Source of the DNA: Aquabacterium sp.
Lineage (GTDB): Bacteria; Pseudomonadota; Gammaproteobacteria; Burkholderiales; Burkholderiaceae_C
Length of the DNA stretch: 5,943 nucleotides
NCBI GenBank assembly: GCA_030654555.1
Contig: JAURXG010000280.1
Span: forward strand, 1-5,943
Direction of reading: 5' to 3'
Shown here: positions 1 through 5,175 of the stretch, piece after piece
Layout of the letters: each line of letters opens with the position of its first letter
Position numbering within the stretch: the first letter of the stretch is position 1
Notes under the pieces: model-generated
The model's input: only the letters and a program-made list of their open reading frames with translations
Told to the model about the DNA's origin: nothing
Database searches by the model: none
Position numbers and translations under genes: made by a program

Positions 1-158
1 ACATGATCGGCGAGGTGGCGCTGGCCATCGAGATGGGCGCCGATGCGGTCGACATCGGCAAGACCATCCACCCGCACCCCACGCTGGGCGAGAGCATCGG
101 CATGGCCGCCGAGGTGGCGCACGGCAGCTGCACCGACCTGCCGCCCGCGCGGCGCTGA
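1..158 (+). CDS. lpdA: Dihydrolipoyl dehydrogenase (E3), C-terminal end only
   Basis: This is the 3' end of a gene that begins upstream of the window; the reading frame starts at base 3 and gives 51 residues before the TGA at 156-158. E3 is the flavoprotein that reoxidises dihydrolipoyl groups with NAD+ in 2-oxoacid dehydrogenase complexes. The visible segment carries the dimer-interface signature KTIHPHPTLGES. It holds the His and Glu of the catalytic pair (visible residues 25 and 30, spaced H-P-T-L-x-E), which act as the acid/base next to the redox disulphide of the partner subunit. The common Ser in HPTLSE is Gly here. The tail CTDLPPARR resembles E3 proteins of Burkholderiales pyruvate dehydrogenase operons as I remember them, so it is probably the last gene of an aceE-aceF-lpdA cluster, which would lie outside the window. 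The hairpin terminator after the stop agrees with an operon end. The family call is firm; the choice of complex is inference. Confidence 0.93.
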   Translation, partial: MIGEVALAIEMGADAVDIGKTIHPHPTLGESIGMAAEVAHGSCTDLPPARR

Positions 159-200
159 GGCGCCGACCACCGCCGCCGGTCGATGGCGGCCTGATGACCA

Positions 201-236
201 AGCCCCTGTCCGCAACGCCGGCAGGGGCTCTTTCGT
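201..236 (+). terminator. Rho-independent-type terminator after lpdA
   Basis: AGCCCCTG (201-208) is perfectly complementary to CAGGGGCT (222-229), an 8-bp stem around a 13-base loop, and is followed at once by CTTTCGT (230-236). The T run is short, as is common in GC-rich genomes. It lies 42 bases past the lpdA stop and about 140 bases before the next likely start, so it probably separates the two transcripts. The rest of 159-377 shows no gene or RNA that I can recognise. Confidence 0.75.
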
Positions 237-377
237 GGCCGGCCGGCGCGGCCGTGCGCACTCAAGTTGCGGCCCGTGCGGTCGACAACCTGGAAGGAAG
301 GCGCCAGCCCGGCCTTCGCCTTGTCCGCCCTCATCCGACTCCTGCCGAACCGCGTGCCGCCCCGTCACGCAGCCCCC

Positions 378-2015
378 ATGCCCGACGATCCTTCGTTGCC
401 GTCGCCCGACGCGCCCGCCCGATGGGCCCAGCCGCCTGTGCAGGCGTTGCTGCTGGGCGCGCTCGGCCTGGTCACCGCCGTGGCCACCTTGAGGTGGGGT
501 CTGCTCGGCCTGGCCGGTGGCGCGCTGGTGCTGGCCGGCGGTGTGGTGGGGGCGGTGCTGGCGCGCCGGCGCGTCAGCGACGAGGTGGCTGTCCTGCTGG
601 CCGAGCAATTGGCGCACATCGGGCAAGCGCGCGAGGCCCCGTCCGCCGACGCCCCTGGCCTGGCGGCCACGGCGGTGCTGCAACCGGTGGCCGCGGCGCT
701 GCACACGCTGGCCGCGCGCCAGCAAGCCTTGTTCGACGCCCAGGCCGAGCAGCTCGAATCCTTGCGCCAGCAGGCCCACAGCGATCCGCTGACCGGGCTG
801 GCGAACCGGCGCCACTTCACCGCCATGCTCGACGCGCTGCTGTGCAACGGCGACGAGCCGGTCGAGGCCGGCCTGCTGCTGCTGCGTGTGCGCGATCTGC
901 AAGGCATGAACCAGCGCATCGGCCACGCCGGTGCCGACCGCGTGCTGCAGGCCCTGGGGCAGGCGCTGCACGCCTACCCCGATCGCATTGCCCGCTGCTG
1001 TGCCGGCCGGCTCAACGGGGCGGATTTCGCACTGCTGCTGCCGGTGGGCGGCATGGCCTTCGAGACCGCCGCCACGCTGGTGCAGGCGCTGCGCCTGCCG
1101 TTTGCCAGCATCGATCCGCAAGCCGGCGTTGACGCCGGCGTGGTCGAACTGAGCCTGCCGATGAACGCCACGCAGGCGCTGGCGCTGGCCGATGCCGCGC
1201 TGGCCCGCGCCGAGGCCGACGGCGGCTTCCCCGATCCGGCGCCCGAACTCGATCTGCCCCTGATCGACGACGCGCTGCCGCAGGGCGAGGCCTCGTGGCA
1301 GCGCCGCATCGCCCGCGCGCTGGTCAAGGGGCAGGTGGCCCTGGCGGCCTACCCGGTGCGCACCGGCGACGGCCGACAGCTGCACCTGGACTGCCCGCTG
1401 CGCGTGCAACTGCAGTCGGGCGGCCCGCTGGAGCCGGCCGCGCGCTGGCTGGCGCTGGCCACCCGCAGCCGCCTGTGCGCGGCGGTCGACGAGAAGGCGG
1501 TGGCGCTGGCGCTGGAGGCCATCGCCCGCGATGGCCAGGCGCGCTGCGTCAACGTGGCAGGCCAGTCGCTGGAATCCGTGGAGTTCATCGCCGCGGTCTC
1601 GCGCCGGCTGGAGTCGGCGCCGCACGCCGCCTGCCGCCTGTGGATCGACCTGCCCGAAGCACTGGCGCTGGAGCGGCCGATGCTGGTGCGCGAGGTTTCG
1701 CGCCGCTGGCGGCCGCTGGGCGTGATGCTGGGGCTGGAGCATGCCGGCGAGGCGCTGGCGCGCATCCCGCGGCTGATCGACCTGGGGCTGGACTGCGTGC
1801 GCATCGACCGCCGCTTCGTCAACGGCATCGCCGGCGCCGATGCGGGTGATGCGCGCCGCTACCTGCAGGGGCTGGTCAAGCTGGTGCAGGCGGTGGGCCT
1901 GCAGGTCACGGCCGAAGGCGTGCGCTCGGTCGAGGACCTGGACGTGTTGTGGCGGCTGGGCTTCGATGCCGCCACCGGGCCGGCGCTGGTGGCCGAGATG
2001 GCCCTGGCCGCGTGA
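378..2015 (+). CDS. Membrane-anchored GGDEF-EAL protein with degenerate catalytic motifs
   Basis: A 545-residue protein of the cyclic-di-GMP signalling superfamily. Residues about 20-38 and 40-62 form two hydrophobic helices joined by a very short turn, so there is almost no periplasmic sensor. Residues about 105-135 look like a coiled-coil linker. The GGDEF domain starts with the canonical SDPLTGLANRRHF (135-147), but the active-site loop reads NGADF (213-217) instead of GGDEF. The EAL domain spans about 305-545. The EAL motif is replaced by DCPLR (338-342), the NxS position reads VNVAGQS (391-397), DDFG reads EHAG (454-457), and AEGVE reads AEGVR (512-516); the structural RIDRRFV (475-481) is kept. 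By family knowledge both cyclase and phosphodiesterase activity should be lost or very weak, leaving a possible c-di-GMP receptor or a protein-interaction role; that role is inference. Start: the frame is open back to a TTG at 267, but ATG 378 is preferred because it is the only ATG before the first helix and the upstream codons encode nothing domain-like. Neither start has a good ribosome site. Confidence 0.88.
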   Translation: MPDDPSLPSPDAPARWAQPPVQALLLGALGLVTAVATLRWGLLGLAGGALVLAGGVVGAVLARRRVSDEVAVLLAEQLAHIGQAREAPSADAPGLAATAVLQPVAAALHTLAARQQALFDAQAEQLESLRQQAHSDPLTGLANRRHFTAMLDALLCNGDEPVEAGLLLLRVRDLQGMNQRIGHAGADRVLQALGQALHAYPDRIARCCAGRLNGADFALLLPVGGMAFETAATLVQALRLPFASIDPQAGVDAGVVELSLPMNATQALALADAALARAEADGGFPDPAPELDLPLIDDALPQGEASWQRRIARALVKGQVALAAYPVRTGDGRQLHLDCPLRVQLQSGGPLEPAARWLALATRSRLCAAVDEKAVALALEAIARDGQARCVNVAGQSLESVEFIAAVSRRLESAPHAACRLWIDLPEALALERPMLVREVSRRWRPLGVMLGLEHAGEALARIPRLIDLGLDCVRIDRRFVNGIAGADAGDARRYLQGLVKLVQAVGLQVTAEGVRSVEDLDVLWRLGFDAATGPALVAEMALAA

Positions 2016-2017
2016 GC

Positions 2018-2037
2018 GGGCGCCCCTCGCGGCGCCC
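2018..2037. terminator. GC-rich hairpin between convergent genes
   Basis: GGGCGCC (2018-2024) pairs perfectly with GGCGCCC (2031-2037) around a 6-base loop. It sits just past the stop of the GGDEF-EAL gene and 15 bases from the stop of the opposing NUDIX gene. It could act in both directions, but there is no T tract on either side. If it ends transcription, the mechanism is not classic intrinsic termination; it may only protect the 3' end. In DNA this GC-rich such a stem also arises by chance. Confidence 0.4.
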
Positions 2038-2052
2038 TGCACCCGCGGGCGG

Positions 2053-2598
2053 CTAGCCGATGCTGCTGCAGTGCAGCGTGTACTGGCCGGCCTTGCGGCA
2101 GGCAAAGTAGTGCTGCAGCGTCTCGCGCACCGTGCGGAAGGCGATCTCGTCCCAAGGCACCTCATGCTCGTGGAACAGCCGCGCTTCCAGCGTCTCGGGG
2201 CCGGGGTCGAGTGAGGTGTCGGTCATGCGGGCGCGGTAGAACAGGTGCACCTGGCCCACGCGCACCACGCTCATCACGGTGAACAGCTCCTGCAGCTCGA
2301 TGCGGGCACCGGCTTCTTCCACCGTCTCGCGGATCGCGCCGTCGGCCACCGTCTCGCCCAGTTCCATGAAGCCGGCGGGCAGCGTCCAGAAGCCGTAACG
2401 CGGCTCGATCGCGCGCTTGCACAGCAGCACCTGCTCGCCCCACACCGGCACGGTGCCCACCACGTTGATCGGGTTCTCGTAGTGGATGGTGGTGCAGGCC
2501 GGACACACCGCGCGCTCGCGGTTGTCGTCGTCGGGCATGCGGTAGGCCACGGCCGACCCGCATTCGCGGCAGTGCTTGATACGGCGCGTCTCGATCAT
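2053..2598 (-). CDS. Zinc-ribbon NUDIX hydrolase
   Basis: A 181-residue protein. Residues 10-35 form a small zinc ribbon (C10-x2-C13 and C32-x2-C35). The NUDIX fold follows from about residue 43, with the NUDIX box at 76-98: G76, E82, R90-E91, E94-E95 and G97 fit Gx5Ex7REUxEExGU, except that the U position after RE is Thr. The box is the Mg2+-binding catalytic helix that hydrolyses a nucleoside diphosphate linked to another group. The zinc-ribbon-plus-NUDIX layout is shared with NudC (NADH pyrophosphatase) and with ADP-ribose-pyrophosphatase-like proteins. At 181 residues it is too short for full NudC, and I do not see NudC's SQPWPFPxS motif, so the substrate (ADP-ribose, NADH, FAD or other) is open. 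The frame is open back to 2664, but ATG 2598 is chosen because it begins MIETRRIKHCRECG, right before the zinc ribbon. No Shine-Dalgarno sequence precedes it. The gene stands alone, convergent with the GGDEF-EAL gene and divergent from the FAH gene. Confidence 0.9.
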   Translation of the reverse strand: MIETRRIKHCRECGSAVAYRMPDDDNRERAVCPACTTIHYENPINVVGTVPVWGEQVLLCKRAIEPRYGFWTLPAGFMELGETVADGAIRETVEEAGARIELQELFTVMSVVRVGQVHLFYRARMTDTSLDPGPETLEARLFHEHEVPWDEIAFRTVRETLQHYFACRKAGQYTLHCSSIG

Positions 2599-2669
2599 GG
2601 TCAAAAGTGTAGCGGCAGCCCATGGCATCATGCCCGGCACCTGCCATTCAACCCTGCCTGCCAACCACC
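2599..2669. promoter_or_regulatory. Divergent intergenic region between the NUDIX and FAH genes
   Basis: These 71 bases must hold the control sites for both genes unless they extend into the coding regions. On the minus strand TACACT (2611-2606) is a 4/6 match to a -10 box and would place transcription start within a few bases of the NUDIX ATG. On the plus strand TTGATA (2576-2581) is a 5/6 match to a -35 box, but no convincing -10 follows at 16-18 bases. The perfect inverted repeat GGCAT-C-ATGCC (2624-2634) is a possible operator. There is no Shine-Dalgarno sequence before either start codon. All assignments are inferred by eye. Confidence 0.35.
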
Positions 2670-3362
2670 ATGAGCTTCGTCATCAACCCGCCCGCCCCGC
2701 CCGCCGTGCCCGTCGCCGGTGGCGGCCTGTTCCCGGTGCACCGCATCTATTGCGTGGGCCGCAACTACGCCGAGCATGCGCAGGAGATGGGCTTCACGGG
2801 GCGCGAGCCGCCGTTCTTCTTCCTGAAGCCCGCCGACGCGGTGCTGCCGGTGGCCGATGGCGCGACCGGCGAGATGGCCTACCCGCCGCTCACCGCCAAC
2901 CTGCACCACGAGATCGAGCTGGTGGTGGCCATAGCCACCGGCGGGCGCAACATCGCCGCGGCCGATGCCGCCAAGCACATCTGGGGCTATGCCGTCGGCC
3001 TGGACATGACGCGCCGCGACCTGCAGAACGACATGAAGAAGCAGGGCCGTCCGTGGAGCATCGGCAAGGCCTTCGATGAATCGGCGCCGATCGGCCCGCT
3101 GCAGCCGATCGCGCGCACCGGCGAGCTGACCCGCGGCGCGATCACCCTGTCGGTCAACGGCACGGTGCGCCAGAAGGGGGACCTGAGCGAGCTGATCTGG
3201 AACGTGGCCGAGACCATCGAGACGCTGTCCAAGGCCTGGACGCTGCAGCCGGGCGACCTGATCTACACCGGCACGCCGGCCGGCGTGGGCGCGGTGGTGT
3301 CGGGCGACCTGATGGAAGGCTTCATCGAAGGCCTGGGCACGCTGAAGCTGCGCGTCAGGTAA
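2670..3362 (+). CDS. FAH-family hydrolase, probable fumarylpyruvate hydrolase
   Basis: A 230-residue member of the fumarylacetoacetate hydrolase fold (COG0179/MhpD type), a soluble Mg2+/Mn2+ enzyme cleaving C-C bonds of fumaryl-keto acids. Visible family blocks are YCVGRNYAEHAQEMG (27-41), PFFFLKP (48-54), HHEIELVVAI (79-88) with metal ligands E81 and E83, GYAVGLDMTRRDLQ (106-119) with the third ligand D112, the KAFDESAPIGP segment (133-143) and TGTPAGVGAV (200-209) near the C-terminus. The length and single-domain layout match fumarylpyruvate hydrolase (NagK-like) and related bacterial proteins, not the roughly 420-residue tyrosine-pathway FAH. The next gene is a maleylpyruvate-isomerase-like GST, so this enzyme probably takes that product (fumarylpyruvate to fumarate plus pyruvate). 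Annotation pipelines may instead name it a hydroxymuconate isomerase or acylpyruvase; the fold is sure, the substrate is inference. ATG 2670 (MSFVINPP) is preferred over the ATG at 2622 because it begins at the normal family N-terminus. It has no Shine-Dalgarno sequence. Confidence 0.92.
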   Translation: MSFVINPPAPPAVPVAGGGLFPVHRIYCVGRNYAEHAQEMGFTGREPPFFFLKPADAVLPVADGATGEMAYPPLTANLHHEIELVVAIATGGRNIAAADAAKHIWGYAVGLDMTRRDLQNDMKKQGRPWSIGKAFDESAPIGPLQPIARTGELTRGAITLSVNGTVRQKGDLSELIWNVAETIETLSKAWTLQPGDLIYTGTPAGVGAVVSGDLMEGFIEGLGTLKLRVR

Positions 3363-3372
3363 TCCTTGTCGC

Positions 3373-3379
3373 AGGAGGT
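3373..3379 (+). promoter_or_regulatory. Strong Shine-Dalgarno site of the isomerase gene
   Basis: AGGAGGT matches the anti-Shine-Dalgarno end of 16S rRNA very well and ends 3 bases before ATG 3383. It fills the 20-base gap after the FAH stop and fixes the isomerase start. It is the best ribosome site in the window; the FAH gene upstream has none, so the second enzyme may be translated more strongly than the first. Confidence 0.85.
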
Positions 3380-3382
3380 CCC

Positions 3383-4015
3383 ATGAAGCTCTACAACTAC
3401 TTCCGCTCGTCGGCGTCGTACCGGGTGCGCATCGCGCTGGCCCTCAAGGGCCTGGAGTACGACTACATCCCCGTGCACCTGGTGCGCCGCGAGCACCTGG
3501 ACGACGCCTACGCGTCGATGGCCACCTCGCGCCTGGTGCCCTTGCTGCAGGACGGCGATGCCAGGCTCACCCAGTCGCTGGCGATCATCGAGTACCTCGA
3601 TGAGACCCATCCGCAGCCGCCGCTGCTGCCGGCCGATGCGCTGGGCCGCGCCCGCGTGCGCGCCATCGCCCAGGACATCGCCTGCGAGATCCACCCGCTG
3701 AACAACCTGCGCGTGCTGCGCTACCTCACGCACGACCTCAAGCTGAGCGAGGACGACAAGAACCGCTGGTACCGCCACTGGGTGGAAAGCGGGCTCGAGG
3801 CGGTGGAGCGCCAGCTGGCCGCGCAGCCGGCGCGTTTCTGCCACGGCGACGTGCCGACGCTGGCCGACATCACGCTGGTGCCGCAGATCTTCAATGCCCA
3901 GCGCTTCGAATGCCGCACCGACCATGTGCCGCAGGTGATGCGCGTGTTCGAGGCCTGCATGCAGCTGGAGGCCTTCTCCAAGACGCAGCCCTCGGCCTGC
4001 CCGGATGCGGCCTGA
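3383..4015 (+). CDS. maiA: Maleylpyruvate/maleylacetoacetate isomerase (zeta-class GST)
   Basis: A 210-residue cytosolic glutathione-dependent cis-trans isomerase. The thioredoxin-like half starts MKLYNYFRSSASYRVRIAL, with the zeta-class SSxSxRVRIAL motif at 9-19. It continues with RLVPLL (50-55) and the glutathione-binding QSLAIIEYLDE block (64-74). The helical half includes the CEIHPLNNLR segment (101-110), typical of this family, and the PTLADITLVPQ block (158-168). The 212-residue maleylpyruvate isomerase NagL, as I remember it, shares the length, the MKLYN start and the IHPxNN segment. Arginines 8, 110 and 174 lie where NagL has arginines implicated in substrate binding; this is from memory. 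With the FAH enzyme 20 bases upstream it forms consecutive steps: isomerisation, then hydrolysis. The substrate could be maleylpyruvate (gentisate route) or maleylacetoacetate (homogentisate route); no dioxygenase is in view to decide. Residues 44-51 (ASMATSRL) differ from the usual NPQGLVP loop. Confidence 0.9.
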   Translation: MKLYNYFRSSASYRVRIALALKGLEYDYIPVHLVRREHLDDAYASMATSRLVPLLQDGDARLTQSLAIIEYLDETHPQPPLLPADALGRARVRAIAQDIACEIHPLNNLRVLRYLTHDLKLSEDDKNRWYRHWVESGLEAVERQLAAQPARFCHGDVPTLADITLVPQIFNAQRFECRTDHVPQVMRVFEACMQLEAFSKTQPSACPDAA

Positions 4016-4832
4016 GCCGCTGCACGGCCCCTTGAGCGACCGGCTGGCCGGCGCGATCCGTCCGGCCTGGGGCGCGCCAGACACCGTCACCGCGCTGATG
4101 AGCGGCCGCGCCGGCGGCGTCAGCGCGGCCCCCTTCGACACCCTCAACCTGCGGCCGCCCGCGCTGGGCGGCGAGGGCATGGACGACCCCGCTGCCGTGG
4201 CCGAGAACCAGCGCCGCTTCGCGGCGGCGCTGGGCGCGCAACCGGTCTGGCTGAACCAGGTGCATGGCGCCGACGTGGTGCGCCTGACGGCCGAGCACCT
4301 GGCACCGGGCGCCGCACTGCCACGTGCCGACGCCAGCATCTGCACGGTGCCGGGCATCGCCTGCACGGTGCTGGTGGCCGATTGCCTGCCGGTGCTGCTG
4401 TGCAGCGCCGATGGCCGCGCGGTGGGCGCCGCCCATGCCGGCTGGCGTGGCCTGGCGGGGGGCGTGATCGACCACACCGTGGCCGCGCTGTGCCAGGCCG
4501 CCGGCTGCCCACCCGATCAGCTGCTGGCTTGGCTGGGGCCCTGCATCGGGCCACGGGCGTTCGAGGTCGGCGCCGATGTGCTGCAGGCCTTCGGCGTCGA
4601 TGCGGCGCAGCCCGATGAAGACCTGTTCCGCCCCAGCCCGCGCGCCGACGGCAGCCCGCGCTGGCGCGCCAACCTGGTGGCGCTGGCGCAGCGGCGGCTG
4701 GCGGCGCTGGGTGTGCGGCAGCTCAGCGGCGGCGAGTGGTGCACCGTGGAGAGCGGCTCACGCTTCTTCTCGTTCCGGCGGGATGGCCGCACCGGCCGCA
4801 TGGCCGCCGGCATCGCCCTGCGCGCGCGCTGA
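4005..4832 (+). CDS. pgeF: Peptidoglycan editing factor / YfiH (DUF152, multicopper-oxidase-like) family
   Basis: A 275-residue protein of the YfiH/YlmD/LACC1 family. Family blocks in order are GRAGGVSAAPFDTLNL (34-49), LNQVHG (83-88), ADCLPVLL (125-132), AAHAGWRGL (142-150), GPCIGPRAFEV (178-188) and FFSFRRDGRTGRMA (254-267). H87, C127 and H144 are the expected metal-binding active-site triad, so the enzyme looks intact. Earlier annotations call the family polyphenol oxidase or laccase. E. coli YfiH is linked to keeping wrong amino acids out of peptidoglycan precursors, and the human relative FAMIN/LACC1 acts on purine nucleosides; which activity applies here cannot be read from sequence. 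ATG 4005 overlaps the end of the isomerase gene by 11 bases in another frame, which suggests translational coupling; a TTG at 4032 is a weaker alternative. The gene is often next to rluD in other bacteria, so this place after two catabolic genes is somewhat unusual and probably reflects transcriptional convenience. Confidence 0.92.
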   Translation: MRPEPLHGPLSDRLAGAIRPAWGAPDTVTALMSGRAGGVSAAPFDTLNLRPPALGGEGMDDPAAVAENQRRFAAALGAQPVWLNQVHGADVVRLTAEHLAPGAALPRADASICTVPGIACTVLVADCLPVLLCSADGRAVGAAHAGWRGLAGGVIDHTVAALCQAAGCPPDQLLAWLGPCIGPRAFEVGADVLQAFGVDAAQPDEDLFRPSPRADGSPRWRANLVALAQRRLAALGVRQLSGGEWCTVESGSRFFSFRRDGRTGRMAAGIALRAR

Positions 4833-5036
4833 GTTTTGCGCCGACAGTGCCTCGGCACGTTGGCGGGCGCGGCGCCGCCCGGGCGTGCCCAGCAGGTACA
4901 TCACGATGGACAACGGCAGCAGCCCGTACAGCACGAAGGTGAAGAACGCCCCCAGCAGCGTGCCCTGCGTCGAGGTGGCTTCGGCCAGGGACATCAGGAC
5001 CACGACGAACATCCAGGCGATGGGGACGATGTGCAT
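4758..5036 (-). CDS. Small two-helix membrane protein, function unknown
   Basis: A 92-residue predicted inner-membrane protein. Residues 3-18 (IVPIAWMFVVVLMSLA) and about 26-49 are hydrophobic helices separated by a short polar turn (EATSTQG). An RRRAR basic patch at 54-58 fits a positive-inside rule with the tail in the cytoplasm. The last 40 residues are Ala/Arg/Gln-rich and look disordered. I have a general memory of similar hypothetical proteins starting MHIVPIAW in Burkholderiales but no function. ATG 5036 is chosen over the in-frame ATG at 5084. The extra 16 residues (MMTSIFNKRYCVSQSE) are encoded by AT-rich DNA unlike the gene body, are not membrane-like, and would swallow the palindromic site at 5042-5061. 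The 3' 75 bases are antisense to the end of pgeF, so the tail encoded there (about residues 69-92) is constrained by, or by-product of, pgeF. Coding status is supported by the well-formed hydrophobic pattern. Confidence 0.68.
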   Translation of the reverse strand: MHIVPIAWMFVVVLMSLAEATSTQGTLLGAFFTFVLYGLLPLSIVMYLLGTPGRRRARQRAEALSAQNSARAQGDAGGHAAGAAIPPEREEA

Positions 5037-5041
5037 TTCAG

Positions 5042-5061
5042 ATTGCGATACGCAATATCGC
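5042..5061. repeat. Nested palindromes in the AT-rich phaC upstream island
   Basis: Two perfect inverted repeats overlap: ATTGCG-ATA-CGCAAT (5042-5056) and GCGATA-CGCAA-TATCGC (5045-5061). They lie 5 bases upstream of the small membrane-protein start and just before the candidate phaC promoter. The shape is that of a dimeric-regulator operator, or two overlapping half-site arrangements, or a switching hairpin in the minus-strand leader. No specific regulator can be named. Confidence 0.5.
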
Positions 5062-5064
5062 TTA

Positions 5065-5094
5065 TTGAAAATTGAAGTCATCATGCGGTAAGCT
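5065..5094 (+). promoter_or_regulatory. Candidate sigma-70 promoter of phaC
   Basis: TTGAAA (5065-5070) is a 5/6 match to a -35 box. After 18 bases TAAGCT (5089-5094) is a weak 3/6 match to a -10 box, giving a start near 5101 and a leader of about 75 bases. The surrounding 60 bases are the most AT-rich in the window, which fits a promoter, but the weak -10 makes the exact boxes uncertain. Minus-strand transcription of the small membrane protein must also start in this island. Confidence 0.4.
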
Positions 5095-5114
5095 AATCAC
5101 CGTACAACGTGAAC

Positions 5115-5127
5115 TGGTGCACAGCAT
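5115..5127. promoter_or_regulatory. Possible PhaR/PhbF-type operator (TGC-N3-GCA)
   Basis: TGGTGCACAGCAT contains the dyad TGC-ACA-GCA (5118-5126). PHA regulators of the PhaR/PhbF family bind sites built on TGC-N3-GCA; I recall CTGC-N3-GCAG for Paracoccus PhaR and TG-N-TGC-N3-GCAA for Herbaspirillum PhbF. The present site fits the latter except for the last base. It would fall about 15-27 bases downstream of the inferred transcription start and 48 bases before the phaC ATG, a position suited to repression. This is a resemblance by eye to a short motif, not proof. Confidence 0.4.
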
Positions 5128-5135
5128 CGCACAGG

Positions 5136-5152
5136 CGCGCGAAGATCGCGTG
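5136..5152 (+). other. Short hairpin in the phaC leader
   Basis: CGCGCGA (5136-5142) pairs with TCGCGTG (5146-5152) around an AGA triloop, a 7-bp stem with one G-U pair. It ends 13 bases before the GGAGA ribosome site (5166-5170) and leaves that site free, so it may stabilise the 5' end of the message. It has no T tract and is not a terminator. Confidence 0.35.
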
Positions 5153-5165
5153 ACCTGCCACCGTC

Positions 5166-5170
5166 GGAGA
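5166..5170 (+). promoter_or_regulatory. Ribosome-binding site of phaC
   Basis: GGAGA lies 5 bases (CAAGC) before ATG 5176, a good Shine-Dalgarno match at ideal spacing. It fixes the phaC start. Confidence 0.8.
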
Positions 5171-5175
5171 CAAGC

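Noticed and set aside
267..377. TTG 267 as the start of the GGDEF-EAL protein, with GGAAGGAAG at 292-300 as a ribosome site
   Set aside because: The purine run lies downstream of TTG 267 and about 20 bases before the next in-frame TTG (321), too far to serve it. The extra residues resemble nothing, so ATG 378 is preferred, though not proven.
194..1132. Plus-strand open frame of 312 codons overlapping the start of the GGDEF-EAL gene
   Set aside because: Composition is almost wholly Ala/Arg/Gly/Pro with no motif, while the other frame gives DPLTGLANRRHF and two clean membrane helices.
3263..4477. Long open frame on the minus strand (404 codons) across the FAH end, the isomerase and pgeF
   Set aside because: Its product is low-complexity and rich in Ala, Arg, Gly and His with no recognisable domain. 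It is exactly antisense to two well-supported enzyme genes; such frames are routine in DNA this GC-rich.
4864..4885. GC-rich inverted repeat GGGCG...CGCCC as a pgeF terminator
   Set aside because: It lies inside the small membrane-protein coding region (Gly/Arg-rich codons), has no T tract, and is the sort of stem expected by chance at this GC content.
5037..5084. Extension of the small membrane protein to the ATG at 5084
   Set aside because: The 16 added residues come from AT-rich DNA unlike the gene body, are polar, and cover the palindromic, promoter-like island.
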